In this document: positions 41,802-50,503 of the stretch, piece after piece
How positions within the stretch are numbered: position 1 is the stretch's first letter
Layout of the letters: the number at the start of each line of letters is the position of its first letter
NCBI GenBank assembly: GCA_051252415.1
Contig: JBPOGA010000009.1
Location: forward strand, 1-64,000
Length of the DNA stretch: 64,000 bases
Source of the DNA: JBPOFY01 sp051252415
GTDB lineage: Bacteria; Verrucomicrobiota; Verrucomicrobiia; Opitutales; Coraliomargaritaceae
Direction of reading: 5' to 3'
The notes under the pieces: model-generated
The model's input: only the letters and a program-made list of their open reading frames with translations
Database searches by the model: none
What the model was told of the DNA's origin: nothing
Made by a program: the position numbers and the translations under genes

Positions 41802-42812
41802 TTACTCCTGTCGGCTCAGAATTTGTTGCTTTGCCCACTCTGCGTGTTCAGCAACCATCGTATTATCGCCTGTGAGCAATCTGTCTAAAGCAGGAATGTC
41901 ATTAGGCACTCCGACATTCCCCAATACGACACATATATTACGTTGAAAGCGGTGCCACTTTAATCGCCGCATGGGAGAGCCTTGCATGCGTTCTTTAAAG
42001 ACATCTTCATCCCAGTCGAGCATCGCCGTCAAACTGGGCAAATCGCGTGCTGTAAACTTTGGTTCATTCGTCGGCACGGCCCACTTATTCCATGGGCATA
42101 CATCTAGGCACTCGTCGCACCCATATAAACGATCACCAATAGCTTCACGGTATTCTAATGGTATGGAACCATCGTGCTCAATTGTGAGATATGATATACA
42201 CTTCGTCGCATCTAGTTGATACGGCGCTGTAATCGCTTTCGTAGGGCATACGTCGATACAGCGTGTGCAAGTTCCGCAGCGATCTTTCGTCGGCGTATCA
42301 GTTGGTAAATCAAGAGTCGTTACAATATTTGCGAGAAAAGACCAAGTGCCCCGCTTTGGTTCGACCAAAATCGTGCTCTTCCCCTGCCAACCGACGCCAG
42401 CAGACTCAGCAATAGGTTTCTCTAAAAGGGGCCCAGTATCTACATAGGGTCGTTGTTGGCCACCATACTCCTCTCGTAAAATACGACAGAGTCGCTTCAA
42501 GCGACGAAGCATGAAGTTGTGGTAGTCGTCGCCCAATGCATATTTCGCAATGCGAAAGTTTCGATCTGGATTTGCTTGATAATAATTCAACGCCAATACG
42601 ATGATCGATTTTGCCTCCGGAAGGATGTTTTGGGGAGCTAAACGACGGTCATTATTGCGAGCCATCCAGCCCATCGTGCCGTGCTTACCTTGAGCAATCC
42701 AATCCTCATAATACTGCTTTCGAAGCTTAATTGGAACAGCAGTAACGCCCAAGGAATGAAACCCCAATGACAGGGATTCCTCTCGTAAATGCTGTTTTAT
42801 AGCCTCGGACAT
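41802..42812 (-). CDS. queG: Epoxyqueuosine reductase
   Basis: A 336-residue QueG, the cobalamin-dependent iron-sulfur enzyme reducing epoxyqueuosine to queuosine in the wobble base of certain tRNAs. The N-terminal domain has ALNYYQANPDRNFRIAKYALGDDYH and DTGPLLEKPIAESAGVGWQGKST. Two [4Fe-4S] motifs are CGTCTRCIDVCP and CDECLDVCPWN. The C-terminal part has the HEAT-like region. I use the ATG at 42810-42812 (MSEAIKQHLREE). The open frame extends to 43232, but that part is unlike the family and overlaps the divergent kinase gene at 42988. Confidence 0.95.
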   Translation of the reverse strand: MSEAIKQHLREESLSLGFHSLGVTAVPIKLRKQYYEDWIAQGKHGTMGWMARNNDRRLAPQNILPEAKSIIVLALNYYQANPDRNFRIAKYALGDDYHNFMLRRLKRLCRILREEYGGQQRPYVDTGPLLEKPIAESAGVGWQGKSTILVEPKRGTWSFLANIVTTLDLPTDTPTKDRCGTCTRCIDVCPTKAITAPYQLDATKCISYLTIEHDGSIPLEYREAIGDRLYGCDECLDVCPWNKWAVPTNEPKFTARDLPSLTAMLDWDEDVFKERMQGSPMRRLKWHRFQRNICVVLGNVGVPNDIPALDRLLTGDNTMVAEHAEWAKQQILSRQE

Positions 42813-42939
42813 AATTACCATATATGTGGGGCCAGCCAAATTTGACCAGCAGAGAAATCGTGAATAGCTTATAGATCTTAGAACATAATGACAGGTTGCT
42901 GCTATTTGGCTTGGTTTTCTAGGTGAGCCGTGCAGATTT

Positions 42940-42967
42940 AATACAGTAATACGGTATATACTGTATT
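42940..42967. promoter_or_regulatory. Palindromic operator candidate upstream of the MASE1 kinase
   Basis: Perfect 9-bp arms aatacagta (42940-42948) and tactgtatt (42959-42967) separated by 10 bp, 20 bp before the ATG at 42988. AT-rich, with the size of a dimeric repressor site. It lies in the 175-bp gap between divergent queG and the kinase gene. Confidence 0.45.
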
Positions 42968-42987
42968 GGCTCAAGTTTACCCCACAG

Positions 42988-45900
42988 ATGTCTGCTAGCG
43001 ACTTATATAATACCCAACTTAGCAATTGGATTAAAACCCACAAAGTGTGGTCAAATGTGCTCGTCATTGTATTATATGTATGTTTCGCGCAATACGGACT
43101 ACTGGTCTCAGATATAGACCATCTGATTTCACCAATATGGCCGCCCTTCGGTTTAGTAATCGCTAGTGTCTTTCTTGCACATAGAAAACTACTTCCTGGC
43201 ATTTTTCTAGGCGCTTTAGCGGCACAACTCATTGCTGGTAATTACTGGACAGCTGCGCTCACAATTTCTCTAGGTGTGACGACCAGCGCGATCATCGCTT
43301 TCTTTACGCTACGGCTAGCCGATAAGTTTAAATCCTTGATCGGTCGGGCACTGGTTCCGTTCTGGATAATCTCTGTTAGTTTGATTGCTGCGTTAATCAG
43401 TGCGAGTTTTGGCACGTTTGCGTTATTTACTCTAGAGCTATCGATACCAGATGTGCCTTATGAATCGATTTGGCTTACTTGGTGGATGGGAGATGCCACT
43501 GGTGCACTCATCATAGCGCCAGTCATCATTCATTTGCGTAAATTCATGCCCTCAATCAAATGGCTGATTCAGTTGAGTGTGCTAATCATTATCGGTGGAG
43601 CGACCTTTTCATGGATTTTTATGAATGGTGCGAACAGCACACCATTACTCTTCTTAGTCTTTCCAGTCTTGTTGATTGCTTGCCAACTCTTCGGCCCAGC
43701 AGGATCAGCATGGACTACACTGAGCTTTGTCGTATTCTCAATCGCATCGAGCTTTTTACTCCACCCAACGTCAGAATTAAATAGTTTCCCTGAAACTGTC
43801 TTACTATTCGATTTTTTCGTTTTTGCGTTAGCCGTTACATCGCTATCGATCTCAACCTTTTACCAAAAAAAATACGACTTACTCCCAGCATTACTGTTTT
43901 TGATTGGCTGGAGTTTTTGTGGCTGGCTCCACTACTCGTTGAACCAGAATAACCAGAAGCTAGATGATGCTCGATTCCAAGAAATAGCGAATGAAGCCGC
44001 GGCAACCATCGAGCATCGCCTTGAGATCTACACCGATGCACTACGGGCAAGTGCTGGTTACTACATGAACTCAGAACAAATGGAGCGTCATGAGTGGCGA
44101 AATTATGTTACTTATGTTGATATCCCAAGGCGCTACCTAGGCATCAATGGGCTCGGGTTTATTCGCCCATTTAGTAAAACTGAGCTGGATAGCTATGTCG
44201 CCGATATTGTGGCGAATGAGCTGCCTGATTTCTCCATCAAGCAGGTTCCGAATGCAACTCCACCCCCGCCTGATTATTTAGGTTACGAGCACTACATCAT
44301 TACCCACATTGAGCCAATTGAGGATAACCGAGAAGCCTTGGGGTTAAATGTGGCATCAGAAATAAATCGCAAGTCAGCCGCTGAGAGAGCACGTGATAGC
44401 GGCAACACCACAATGACTGGCCGAATCACGCTCGTTCAGGACGGCAAGTCGCGACCAGGCTTCTTGATCTATCTACCTATCTACAAGGCCGGTAAGCCAA
44501 TAGATACAATCGGGGAACGTCGTGCAGCCTTTGTTGGATGGGCATATGCGCCCTTTGTAACTGAAAACTTCTTAAAAGGAGTTCTCGGTTCGCGTGCCAA
44601 TCAAATCCATTACGACATATTTGATTCAGATGCACTCTCTAGCGATTCATTCGTATGGGGCTCATTCGGGAACTCAAGCATCTCAAATAAATATAATTAT
44701 GATTACGTCAGCTATCTAGAGCTTGCTGGTCAGACTTTCGGTATGGGGTGGAACCGAGGGCCAGAATTCCAGAAACAACAAGGGGATTCTGCGACGATTG
44801 CTGCGGCAAGTCTAGCTCTTGGCACCTGCCTACTCGTCGGCATCGTAATCAGCCTGCGAAGCACTAATCGAAGGGTTAATTCGATTGTTGCCACTAAGAC
44901 CCTAGAATTGGTCAAGGCCAACAGCGATCTCCACAAAGAAGTCAATGAACGCAAGCGCCTTGAGACAGAGGCTGAAGAGGCTCAAAGAGCGGCGGAGGCG
45001 GCCAGTTACGCCAAGAGCGAATTCCTAGCCACCATGAGTCATGAAATTCGCACTCCCATGAACAGTGTCATCGGCTTCGCCGAGCTATTAGCTACCAGTA
45101 AGCTGAATGCTGAACAGGCATCATGGACCGACTATATACGATCCTCCAGTCATAGCTTGCTGCACATCATCAACGACATTCTTGATATTTCCAAAATTGA
45201 GGCCGGTAAATTGAATTTGGAGCGTATCCCCTTTTCAATGAACGATGTCATCGCCGAAATAGTAGGTAGCTTTACAGCTGTTGCCGCTGAGAAAGGCATT
45301 CAGATTAAACACGAAGAGAAAGGCAATGCACCGACGGCTGTATATGGTGATCCCATTCGCATCAAGCAGATCATCACCAACCTCGTATCGAATGCATTCA
45401 AGTTTACTAAACGAGGCTCGATCACCATATCCACAGCTTGGGAAGGTGACGATAAATCCGGCCATGCGAGCATTCACATAGTCGACACCGGTATCGGCAT
45501 ACCGAACGAGAAGCTGCACACTCTTTTTAATAAATTTACTCAGGCCGACAGTTCCACTACACGACGATTTGGTGGCACCGGCTTGGGCTTAGCTATTTGC
45601 AAGCAGTTAGTCGATATGATGGGAGGCACGATTCATGTAGAAAGCACCGAGAACGTTGGAACAATCATGACGGTGAAGCTACACTTTGAGTTTCACACCA
45701 GTGGTCTTTTACTTAAAAAAGCGCCCCGTGAGCCGTTCAAAAAAATCAAATCTGAACCCAATCATGCAGCGCCGTCGATATTACTGGTCGATGACAATGC
45801 CGTGAATCAAAAATTGGGTTTAACTATTTTACAACGTTTCGGATGCACAGTCAGCTTGGCTGCAAATGGCGCCTTAGCCCTTGAGCACCTCAAAAACGAC

Positions 45901-46173
45901 ATGCCGTCGATTATATTTATGGATTGCCAAATGCCCGTCAAAGATGGGTTTCAAACCACAATTGAAATTCGAGAACTTGAGCGAAAAGGAGAACTTAAGC
46001 CGCCGCCTCACAGCGATCACATTATCATCATTGCACTTACTGCCAACGCATCCCATGAAGATCGCCAAGCATGCCTTGATGTCGGCATGAATGATTACAT
46101 GCGCAAACCCTGTGGCCCGAAAGACTTCCGAGCGATGCTGGACAAGTATTGGACCCAAAAACAGCAACCCTAG
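42988..46173 (+). CDS. Membrane hybrid histidine kinase, MASE1-CHASE-HisKA-HATPase-REC
   Basis: A 1061-residue membrane sensor. Residues about 20-305 form a MASE1 domain with eight or more membrane helices (LISPIWPPFGLVIASVFL, WMGDATGALIIAP). A CHASE sensor domain in the periplasm spans about 335-590 (DALRASAGYYMNSEQ, GINGLGFIRPF, VLGSRANQIHYDIFD), followed by one more helix, a coiled coil, HisKA with His685 (MSHEIRTPMNSVIGF), an ATPase domain with DTGIGIP and GGTGLGLAICKQL, and a C-terminal receiver with VDDN and Asp979 (MDCQMPVKDG). CHASE domains bind small ligands; the ligand is unknown. It probably signals to an unlinked Hpt or regulator. Confidence 0.94.
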   Translation: MSASDLYNTQLSNWIKTHKVWSNVLVIVLYVCFAQYGLLVSDIDHLISPIWPPFGLVIASVFLAHRKLLPGIFLGALAAQLIAGNYWTAALTISLGVTTSAIIAFFTLRLADKFKSLIGRALVPFWIISVSLIAALISASFGTFALFTLELSIPDVPYESIWLTWWMGDATGALIIAPVIIHLRKFMPSIKWLIQLSVLIIIGGATFSWIFMNGANSTPLLFLVFPVLLIACQLFGPAGSAWTTLSFVVFSIASSFLLHPTSELNSFPETVLLFDFFVFALAVTSLSISTFYQKKYDLLPALLFLIGWSFCGWLHYSLNQNNQKLDDARFQEIANEAAATIEHRLEIYTDALRASAGYYMNSEQMERHEWRNYVTYVDIPRRYLGINGLGFIRPFSKTELDSYVADIVANELPDFSIKQVPNATPPPPDYLGYEHYIITHIEPIEDNREALGLNVASEINRKSAAERARDSGNTTMTGRITLVQDGKSRPGFLIYLPIYKAGKPIDTIGERRAAFVGWAYAPFVTENFLKGVLGSRANQIHYDIFDSDALSSDSFVWGSFGNSSISNKYNYDYVSYLELAGQTFGMGWNRGPEFQKQQGDSATIAAASLALGTCLLVGIVISLRSTNRRVNSIVATKTLELVKANSDLHKEVNERKRLETEAEEAQRAAEAASYAKSEFLATMSHEIRTPMNSVIGFAELLATSKLNAEQASWTDYIRSSSHSLLHIINDILDISKIEAGKLNLERIPFSMNDVIAEIVGSFTAVAAEKGIQIKHEEKGNAPTAVYGDPIRIKQIITNLVSNAFKFTKRGSITISTAWEGDDKSGHASIHIVDTGIGIPNEKLHTLFNKFTQADSSTTRRFGGTGLGLAICKQLVDMMGGTIHVESTENVGTIMTVKLHFEFHTSGLLLKKAPREPFKKIKSEPNHAAPSILLVDDNAVNQKLGLTILQRFGCTVSLAANGALALEHLKNDMPSIIFMDCQMPVKDGFQTTIEIRELERKGELKPPPHSDHIIIIALTANASHEDRQACLDVGMNDYMRKPCGPKDFRAMLDKYWTQKQQP

Positions 46174-46232
46174 CCACCAAACTGGGCTTTTGCTGGTGAC
46201 AAACCAATCCAGCCACCTACAACTATGCGGAC

Positions 46233-47036
46233 ATGAGCAACCCTATCTGGCCTGTTGTAACCGAAAACCTTGCTGAGCAACTCTCCGCAGTCCAAGGAGG
46301 CGTGGTCCACCCTACGCAACTACTGCCCTATTTGCCCGTCAGTCTAGGTTTAATTGAACAAACACTGGATGGGCTCACCGATTCCGAGCGCGTGGAGAAA
46401 GAAACCCAAAACGGACTGACTGTTTACCTATTTAAAGAATCATTCAACAAGCCCGTTCAGAAGTTCGCGCCTCGCGTCTGCGTCTATTCTAACGAGCCAC
46501 TACCAGACTACGAATACGCTGTGCTCGCTGCCGACACTCGCAAAACCGTTGAGGCGGAACTAAGCATTATCGCTCAAAACGATATATGGCCTGCTGATGC
46601 AATTTGGGAGCACGAGCTCCTTTACTTAGTTCAAAACCTCGCCTCCCCAACCAGCACGAGTGCCATTGCAGGACACGCACGGCTTTCCTTTAAAAAGGTC
46701 GAACTACATCTCAACAATTTAAAGGAGCGTGGTATGCTACGCTTTTCCCCTGAACTACAAACATGGGATGCGCCCTCTTCTCGCTACCCAAAGCCAGCAT
46801 ACGTTCGCAACCAATCTTTCATTCGCCAATTCCCAGGCGCAATTAAGGAAGAACTGGAAACACGTCTCGTCAAAGCACTCAGCGCTGTATTTATCGTGCT
46901 ATTTATCTGCTTAATCCTCGCCTTCACCGCAAGATTCCCATTTCCACTGGTTGCCATTGGGGGCACACTGATCGCCCTCTATTTTTTTTTCAAAATCATA
47001 AAAGCACCCGCGAAACCCATTCCAGAACTTTACTAA
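46233..47036 (+). CDS. Membrane-anchored protein with winged-helix-like domains, upstream of SPFH genes
   Basis: A 267-residue protein I do not recognise by name. Two helix-rich segments look like winged-helix modules: residues about 1-72 (TQLLPYLPVSLGLIEQTLDGLTD with a strand pair RVEKETQNGLTVYLF) and about 120-185 (WEHELLYLVQNLASPTSTSAIAGHARL, then KVELHLNNLKERGMLRF). Two hydrophobic segments near 215-235 and 238-256 make a hairpin into the membrane at the C-terminus. It precedes the first SPFH gene by 18 bp, so they share a transcript. It may be a membrane-bound regulator or adaptor for the SPFH complex; this is inference from position. Confidence 0.72.
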   Translation: MSNPIWPVVTENLAEQLSAVQGGVVHPTQLLPYLPVSLGLIEQTLDGLTDSERVEKETQNGLTVYLFKESFNKPVQKFAPRVCVYSNEPLPDYEYAVLAADTRKTVEAELSIIAQNDIWPADAIWEHELLYLVQNLASPTSTSAIAGHARLSFKKVELHLNNLKERGMLRFSPELQTWDAPSSRYPKPAYVRNQSFIRQFPGAIKEELETRLVKALSAVFIVLFICLILAFTARFPFPLVAIGGTLIALYFFFKIIKAPAKPIPELY

Positions 47037-47054
47037 TCAACCGCTTCAAAAGAC

Positions 47055-48188
47055 ATGCCTAATAACACCACACAATTTCAACGCCCAAAAAATCCATTGG
47101 ATGCATTTGCTGGGTTTAAAGGTCCACTAATCCTTGTCCTCATCGCGCTCATTGCACTCGCTCTATTTTTGATGCAAACAATTCGCGTCAAGCGTGTGTC
47201 TGGCACAGAAGTTGGCCTTTTGGTTAACAATGTCACAGGCGATATCACGGTGATTGCCGAATCAGGCACCAACATTTACAACGGTCTCCTCAATACGTTC
47301 CACCTGTTAGACATGACAGTTCAGCGTCTGGAAATGGTCGCCCAGTCAGACCGTGGTCAACGTAGCGGTCGCGATGACCTGCGTATTAAAACAGTTGATG
47401 GCTCGGACGTCTTTCTCGACTTAACTATTAATTACCAGCTACGTCGCGACATGGTGGAAGAAGTCGTCACCACTTCCGGACTTGAAGATGCCTACAAATA
47501 CAAATGGGTGCGCGATTATTCCCGCTCTGTATGTCGCGCAGTCTTCGGCGAAATGACTACAGAAGAATTCTACGATGCCAGTGTGCGTAATCAAAAAGCC
47601 CAACTGGCCATGGTGGAACTCAATGGCTTGCTCAAGCCATACGGCATTGAGATTAGTAGTGTGATCGCGGAAAAATTCAGCTTCCATAAAGAATACGAAG
47701 AACGTATTCGCGCAAAGAAACTAGCCGACCAAGAAGTCGAAGAACAAATTTCAAAAGCGAATGCGGCACGACAAAACCAAATTTTCCGAGTGGTTGAAGC
47801 CACCAAGAAAAAGGAAGTCGTGCTCGCCTCGTATGCTGGTGAAATGGAAAAACTAGTCGTCGAAGCAACTGCCTCCGCTGAACGTGATATCAAACAAGCC
47901 GAAGCCTACGTGATCGATACGCAGCTCGGTGCTGACGCGATCTTCTACCAACGTGATAAGAACGCACAAGCGATCCTCGTTACAGCTCAAGCTGAAGGCG
48001 AAGCGCTTACAGCTATGGCGCAAGCCTATGAAGGCATTGGTGGCGTGAACCTAGTGAAGCGTGCTTATGCAGCCAAAGTTGGTGGCATGCGGATTACTGG
48101 ACAGCCTTTTACCATCGAAAGCAGAACCGAACGCCTCAGCTATCAAGACGAAGCCGCAGTCACTAAAAAGAAGCCAGCGCTCAAGTAG
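47055..48188 (+). CDS. SPFH/Band 7 membrane protein 1
   Basis: A 377-residue protein with one N-terminal membrane anchor (about 24-42, ILVLIALIALALFLM) and a Band 7/SPFH domain (about 45-235), then a long helical region (about 235-330) rich in Ala, Glu and Lys typical of oligomerising SPFH proteins. Recognisable parts: GTEVGLLVNNVTGDI, VFLDLTINYQLRRD, RDYSRSVCRAVFGEMTTEEFY, and AQAEGEALTAMAQAYEG near the C-terminus. SPFH proteins form large membrane-enclosing cages or microdomains. It is 35 bp before a second SPFH gene. The pair could play an HflK/HflC- or prohibitin-like role, but hflB/ftsH is not next to it. Confidence 0.88.
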   Translation: MPNNTTQFQRPKNPLDAFAGFKGPLILVLIALIALALFLMQTIRVKRVSGTEVGLLVNNVTGDITVIAESGTNIYNGLLNTFHLLDMTVQRLEMVAQSDRGQRSGRDDLRIKTVDGSDVFLDLTINYQLRRDMVEEVVTTSGLEDAYKYKWVRDYSRSVCRAVFGEMTTEEFYDASVRNQKAQLAMVELNGLLKPYGIEISSVIAEKFSFHKEYEERIRAKKLADQEVEEQISKANAARQNQIFRVVEATKKKEVVLASYAGEMEKLVVEATASAERDIKQAEAYVIDTQLGADAIFYQRDKNAQAILVTAQAEGEALTAMAQAYEGIGGVNLVKRAYAAKVGGMRITGQPFTIESRTERLSYQDEAAVTKKKPALK

Positions 48189-48223
48189 TGCCGCTCAGTT
48201 CACAAACATAGACACATACAGTC

Positions 48224-49354
48224 ATGAAATTTATTAAACTTATCTCTATTCTTATTATACTTGCTGTCGCGGGTATTTTCATCGCCGCAAACTTCCTATT
48301 CATGCGCGTCGAGCTAGGCCAAACAGGTGTGCGCACACAACAATACGGCTTCCTTGGCAACAAAGGTGTGGTCCAGGAAGATTTCGGCCCGGGCTGGCAT
48401 CGCAATCTCCCACTGCTAGACACCTGGAAGGTTTTTGATGCCACGGTCCAAACGACAGAATTCACAACCGATGCAGAGCGAGCGGAAACAAAAGCAATTT
48501 ACAGCAAGCTCTCATTCTTGTCTCGCCAATACCTAGACTCGACGCCTGTGGGCGGCCCTGGTCAGGTAGAGTTGAAGTCCAAGGACGGATACACCGTTCG
48601 ACTCGACGTCACTGTTAAATACCGTATCAGCCAAGGGAAAGTGCACAAACTCTATCAAGAGCTTGGCTCTGAAGCTCGCTACAAGGGGATCGTTCGCGAC
48701 CAAGTGCAAAAAACGATTCGCGACGTCTTCGGCACAATGTTAACCGAGCAGTTTTACGATCCTGATGTGCGTCGCCTCAAAACCACCGAAGCAACAACAC
48801 AATTAGACCGAGACTTAACTTCAAACAGTATCGAGCTTATTGATATCCTTATCCGTGACATTGCCTTCGATCCATCTTACGAACGCAAAATTCTAGATAA
48901 GAAGCTCGCCGACCAAGATGTTGAACTGAACAAATCACGTGCGCTTGCCGAAGAGAAAAAGGGTGAGACTAATCGTATCGGCGCCGAAACCGAAGCCAAA
49001 GTGCGGGTCATCGGACAGGAACTCATTTCGACACAAGTCACCATGAAGGCGGAGACAGATAAAGAGATCGCACAAATTAACGCGGACGCACGTCTAACAG
49101 CAGCCAAACTCACTGCGGACGTCGACCTATACAAGGCAGAGCTCGAAGCTAAGGGCACTCTACTTGAACGTGAAGCAGGCGCTGAAGGTGAAAGCTTAAA
49201 GGCGAAGGCGCTCAATACACCTGGAGGCGAAAACCTCGTTGCCTTTGAACTCGTCGAGCAACTCCACATTGGCGAGATCACGGTATCCACACAGACAAAT
49301 GACTTCCTAGATGTTGAGTCCGTATTGGAGAAGGTCGGTGCAACTGCGAAGTAA
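48224..49354 (+). CDS. SPFH/Band 7 membrane protein 2
   Basis: A 376-residue partner with a single N-terminal membrane anchor (about 5-25, ISILIILAVAGIFIAANFLF) and a Band 7 domain (QTGVRTQQYGFLG, DGYTVRLDVTVKYRISQGKV, VRDQVQKTIRDVFGTMLTEQFY). A C-terminal helical region of about 130 residues (LADQDVELNKSRALAEEKKG) follows. The C-terminal part ends with a short strand (EITVSTQTNDFLDVES). It is the third gene of the unit 46233-49354. The two SPFH proteins differ in sequence but share domain order, which fits a heteromeric assembly. Confidence 0.88.
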   Translation: MKFIKLISILIILAVAGIFIAANFLFMRVELGQTGVRTQQYGFLGNKGVVQEDFGPGWHRNLPLLDTWKVFDATVQTTEFTTDAERAETKAIYSKLSFLSRQYLDSTPVGGPGQVELKSKDGYTVRLDVTVKYRISQGKVHKLYQELGSEARYKGIVRDQVQKTIRDVFGTMLTEQFYDPDVRRLKTTEATTQLDRDLTSNSIELIDILIRDIAFDPSYERKILDKKLADQDVELNKSRALAEEKKGETNRIGAETEAKVRVIGQELISTQVTMKAETDKEIAQINADARLTAAKLTADVDLYKAELEAKGTLLEREAGAEGESLKAKALNTPGGENLVAFELVEQLHIGEITVSTQTNDFLDVESVLEKVGATAK

Positions 49355-49390
49355 GCCAACCTTACCAACTGGAAATTAAGCGATCTGGTT

Positions 49391-50410
49391 TTAGAGCCCC
49401 TCAAGCGGGCGACCTAAGATCATATCCCAAAGTATCTTGAAGGAGTTTTTTGAAGCATCCCTATAATATACGAACTCTGTGTGCGCATCTGCCTTGGCGG
49501 GATCGAGTAAAATGCCCCACAACGGCTGTGCCGAATTCGGATACATCGCGTAGCGCATATCTCCAATCACGCGTTCGTCTTTAGGATATCTATAGAGGTA
49601 ATTCTGTGAGAAGAAGCGGAAGCGCTCGACATCACCTGCGAGCACAGAGTCATCTGGCAATAGTTCGGCACGGTCCTCTATCGTGAAAGCCTTCACGGTC
49701 TCACCTGGATAATGCAAGGGCTCGCTAAAAGGCATTAACTGCACAGCATCGACATAGTAGTCGTCGCCAGTTCGATAGACTAAGCGCCACAAGATGGTAT
49801 TTCCGAAAGACGGTCGCGCGGTCAATTGCTCGAACGCTTCATGTCCACGGCTCTGAGCTAGTTGCTCAACAAAATCCTCTGCACGTTCTCGTTGCATGAT
49901 ACCGAAACAGAAATACAGCAGGCAAAAAATGGTCGCGGCTTTTGCGAATGTTGGCCTACGCATACAAAAAGTCAGCAGCAGCATGAACACCAATGGCAGC
50001 GTGAAGATGGGATCAATTATTGAAATGATATCCCATGACTCACGATAATTAGAAAATGGTAAATACAACAATGTCCCATAGCTCGTGCAGGCATCGAGTA
50101 ATCCATGCGTGAGCGCACCAGCGACTCCGAAGGTCGCGAGCTCACGAAACCTTAGCCGCTTCCACATGAAGATTAGTTTATACAGTCCCGCCACAATGAG
50201 ACCAATAACAGGCGCAAATATCAGCGCATGCGTGAAGTGTCGATGATACTCCAGAGCTAGCAATGGATCACTGTCTGAACGAATAAACACATCTAGGTCT
50301 GGAGCAGCACCTGCAAGCGCACCCACAATCATCGCAAGTCGCACATTGTCTTTGCGACTGAATACTACCGCAGCAGCAGCGCCGAGACTTGCTTGTGTTA
50401 ATGGATCCAT
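49391..50410 (-). CDS. YdjM/YbcI-type membrane-bound metal-dependent hydrolase
   Basis: A 339-residue membrane protein of the LexA-regulated YdjM-like hydrolase family (PF04307). The hallmark is MDPLTQASLGAAAA at the start, APDLDVF, the HRHFTHALIF metal motif, and ALTHGLLDACTSYGT. Membrane helices are near 30-50, 70-90, 100-120, 130-150 and 155-175. The C-terminal half (from about 180) is a soluble domain (YHYPGETVKAF-like region, then YPKDERVIGDMRYAMYP). The start used (ATG 50408-50410) begins at the family N-terminus; a longer frame to 50446 adds 12 residues. It is convergent with the SPFH unit and divergent from waaA. Confidence 0.87.
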   Translation of the reverse strand: MDPLTQASLGAAAAVVFSRKDNVRLAMIVGALAGAAPDLDVFIRSDSDPLLALEYHRHFTHALIFAPVIGLIVAGLYKLIFMWKRLRFRELATFGVAGALTHGLLDACTSYGTLLYLPFSNYRESWDIISIIDPIFTLPLVFMLLLTFCMRRPTFAKAATIFCLLYFCFGIMQRERAEDFVEQLAQSRGHEAFEQLTARPSFGNTILWRLVYRTGDDYYVDAVQLMPFSEPLHYPGETVKAFTIEDRAELLPDDSVLAGDVERFRFFSQNYLYRYPKDERVIGDMRYAMYPNSAQPLWGILLDPAKADAHTEFVYYRDASKNSFKILWDMILGRPLEGL

Positions 50411-50503
50411 AGCCGAGCAAATTGTTCGATCAATTGAATGCTGCAATAGAGAATGACTTTTTACCTTTAAAACTTCATAGAAGACGGGTCTTATCTTAGT
50501 TAA

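Noticed and set aside
42813..43232. N-terminal extension of queG
   Set aside because: Not like QueG and overlaps the start of the divergent kinase gene; the family begins at 42812.
47055..49354. HflK/HflC as names for the SPFH pair
   Set aside because: Topology is similar, but order, lengths and lack of ftsH/hflX neighbours give no firm basis for those names.
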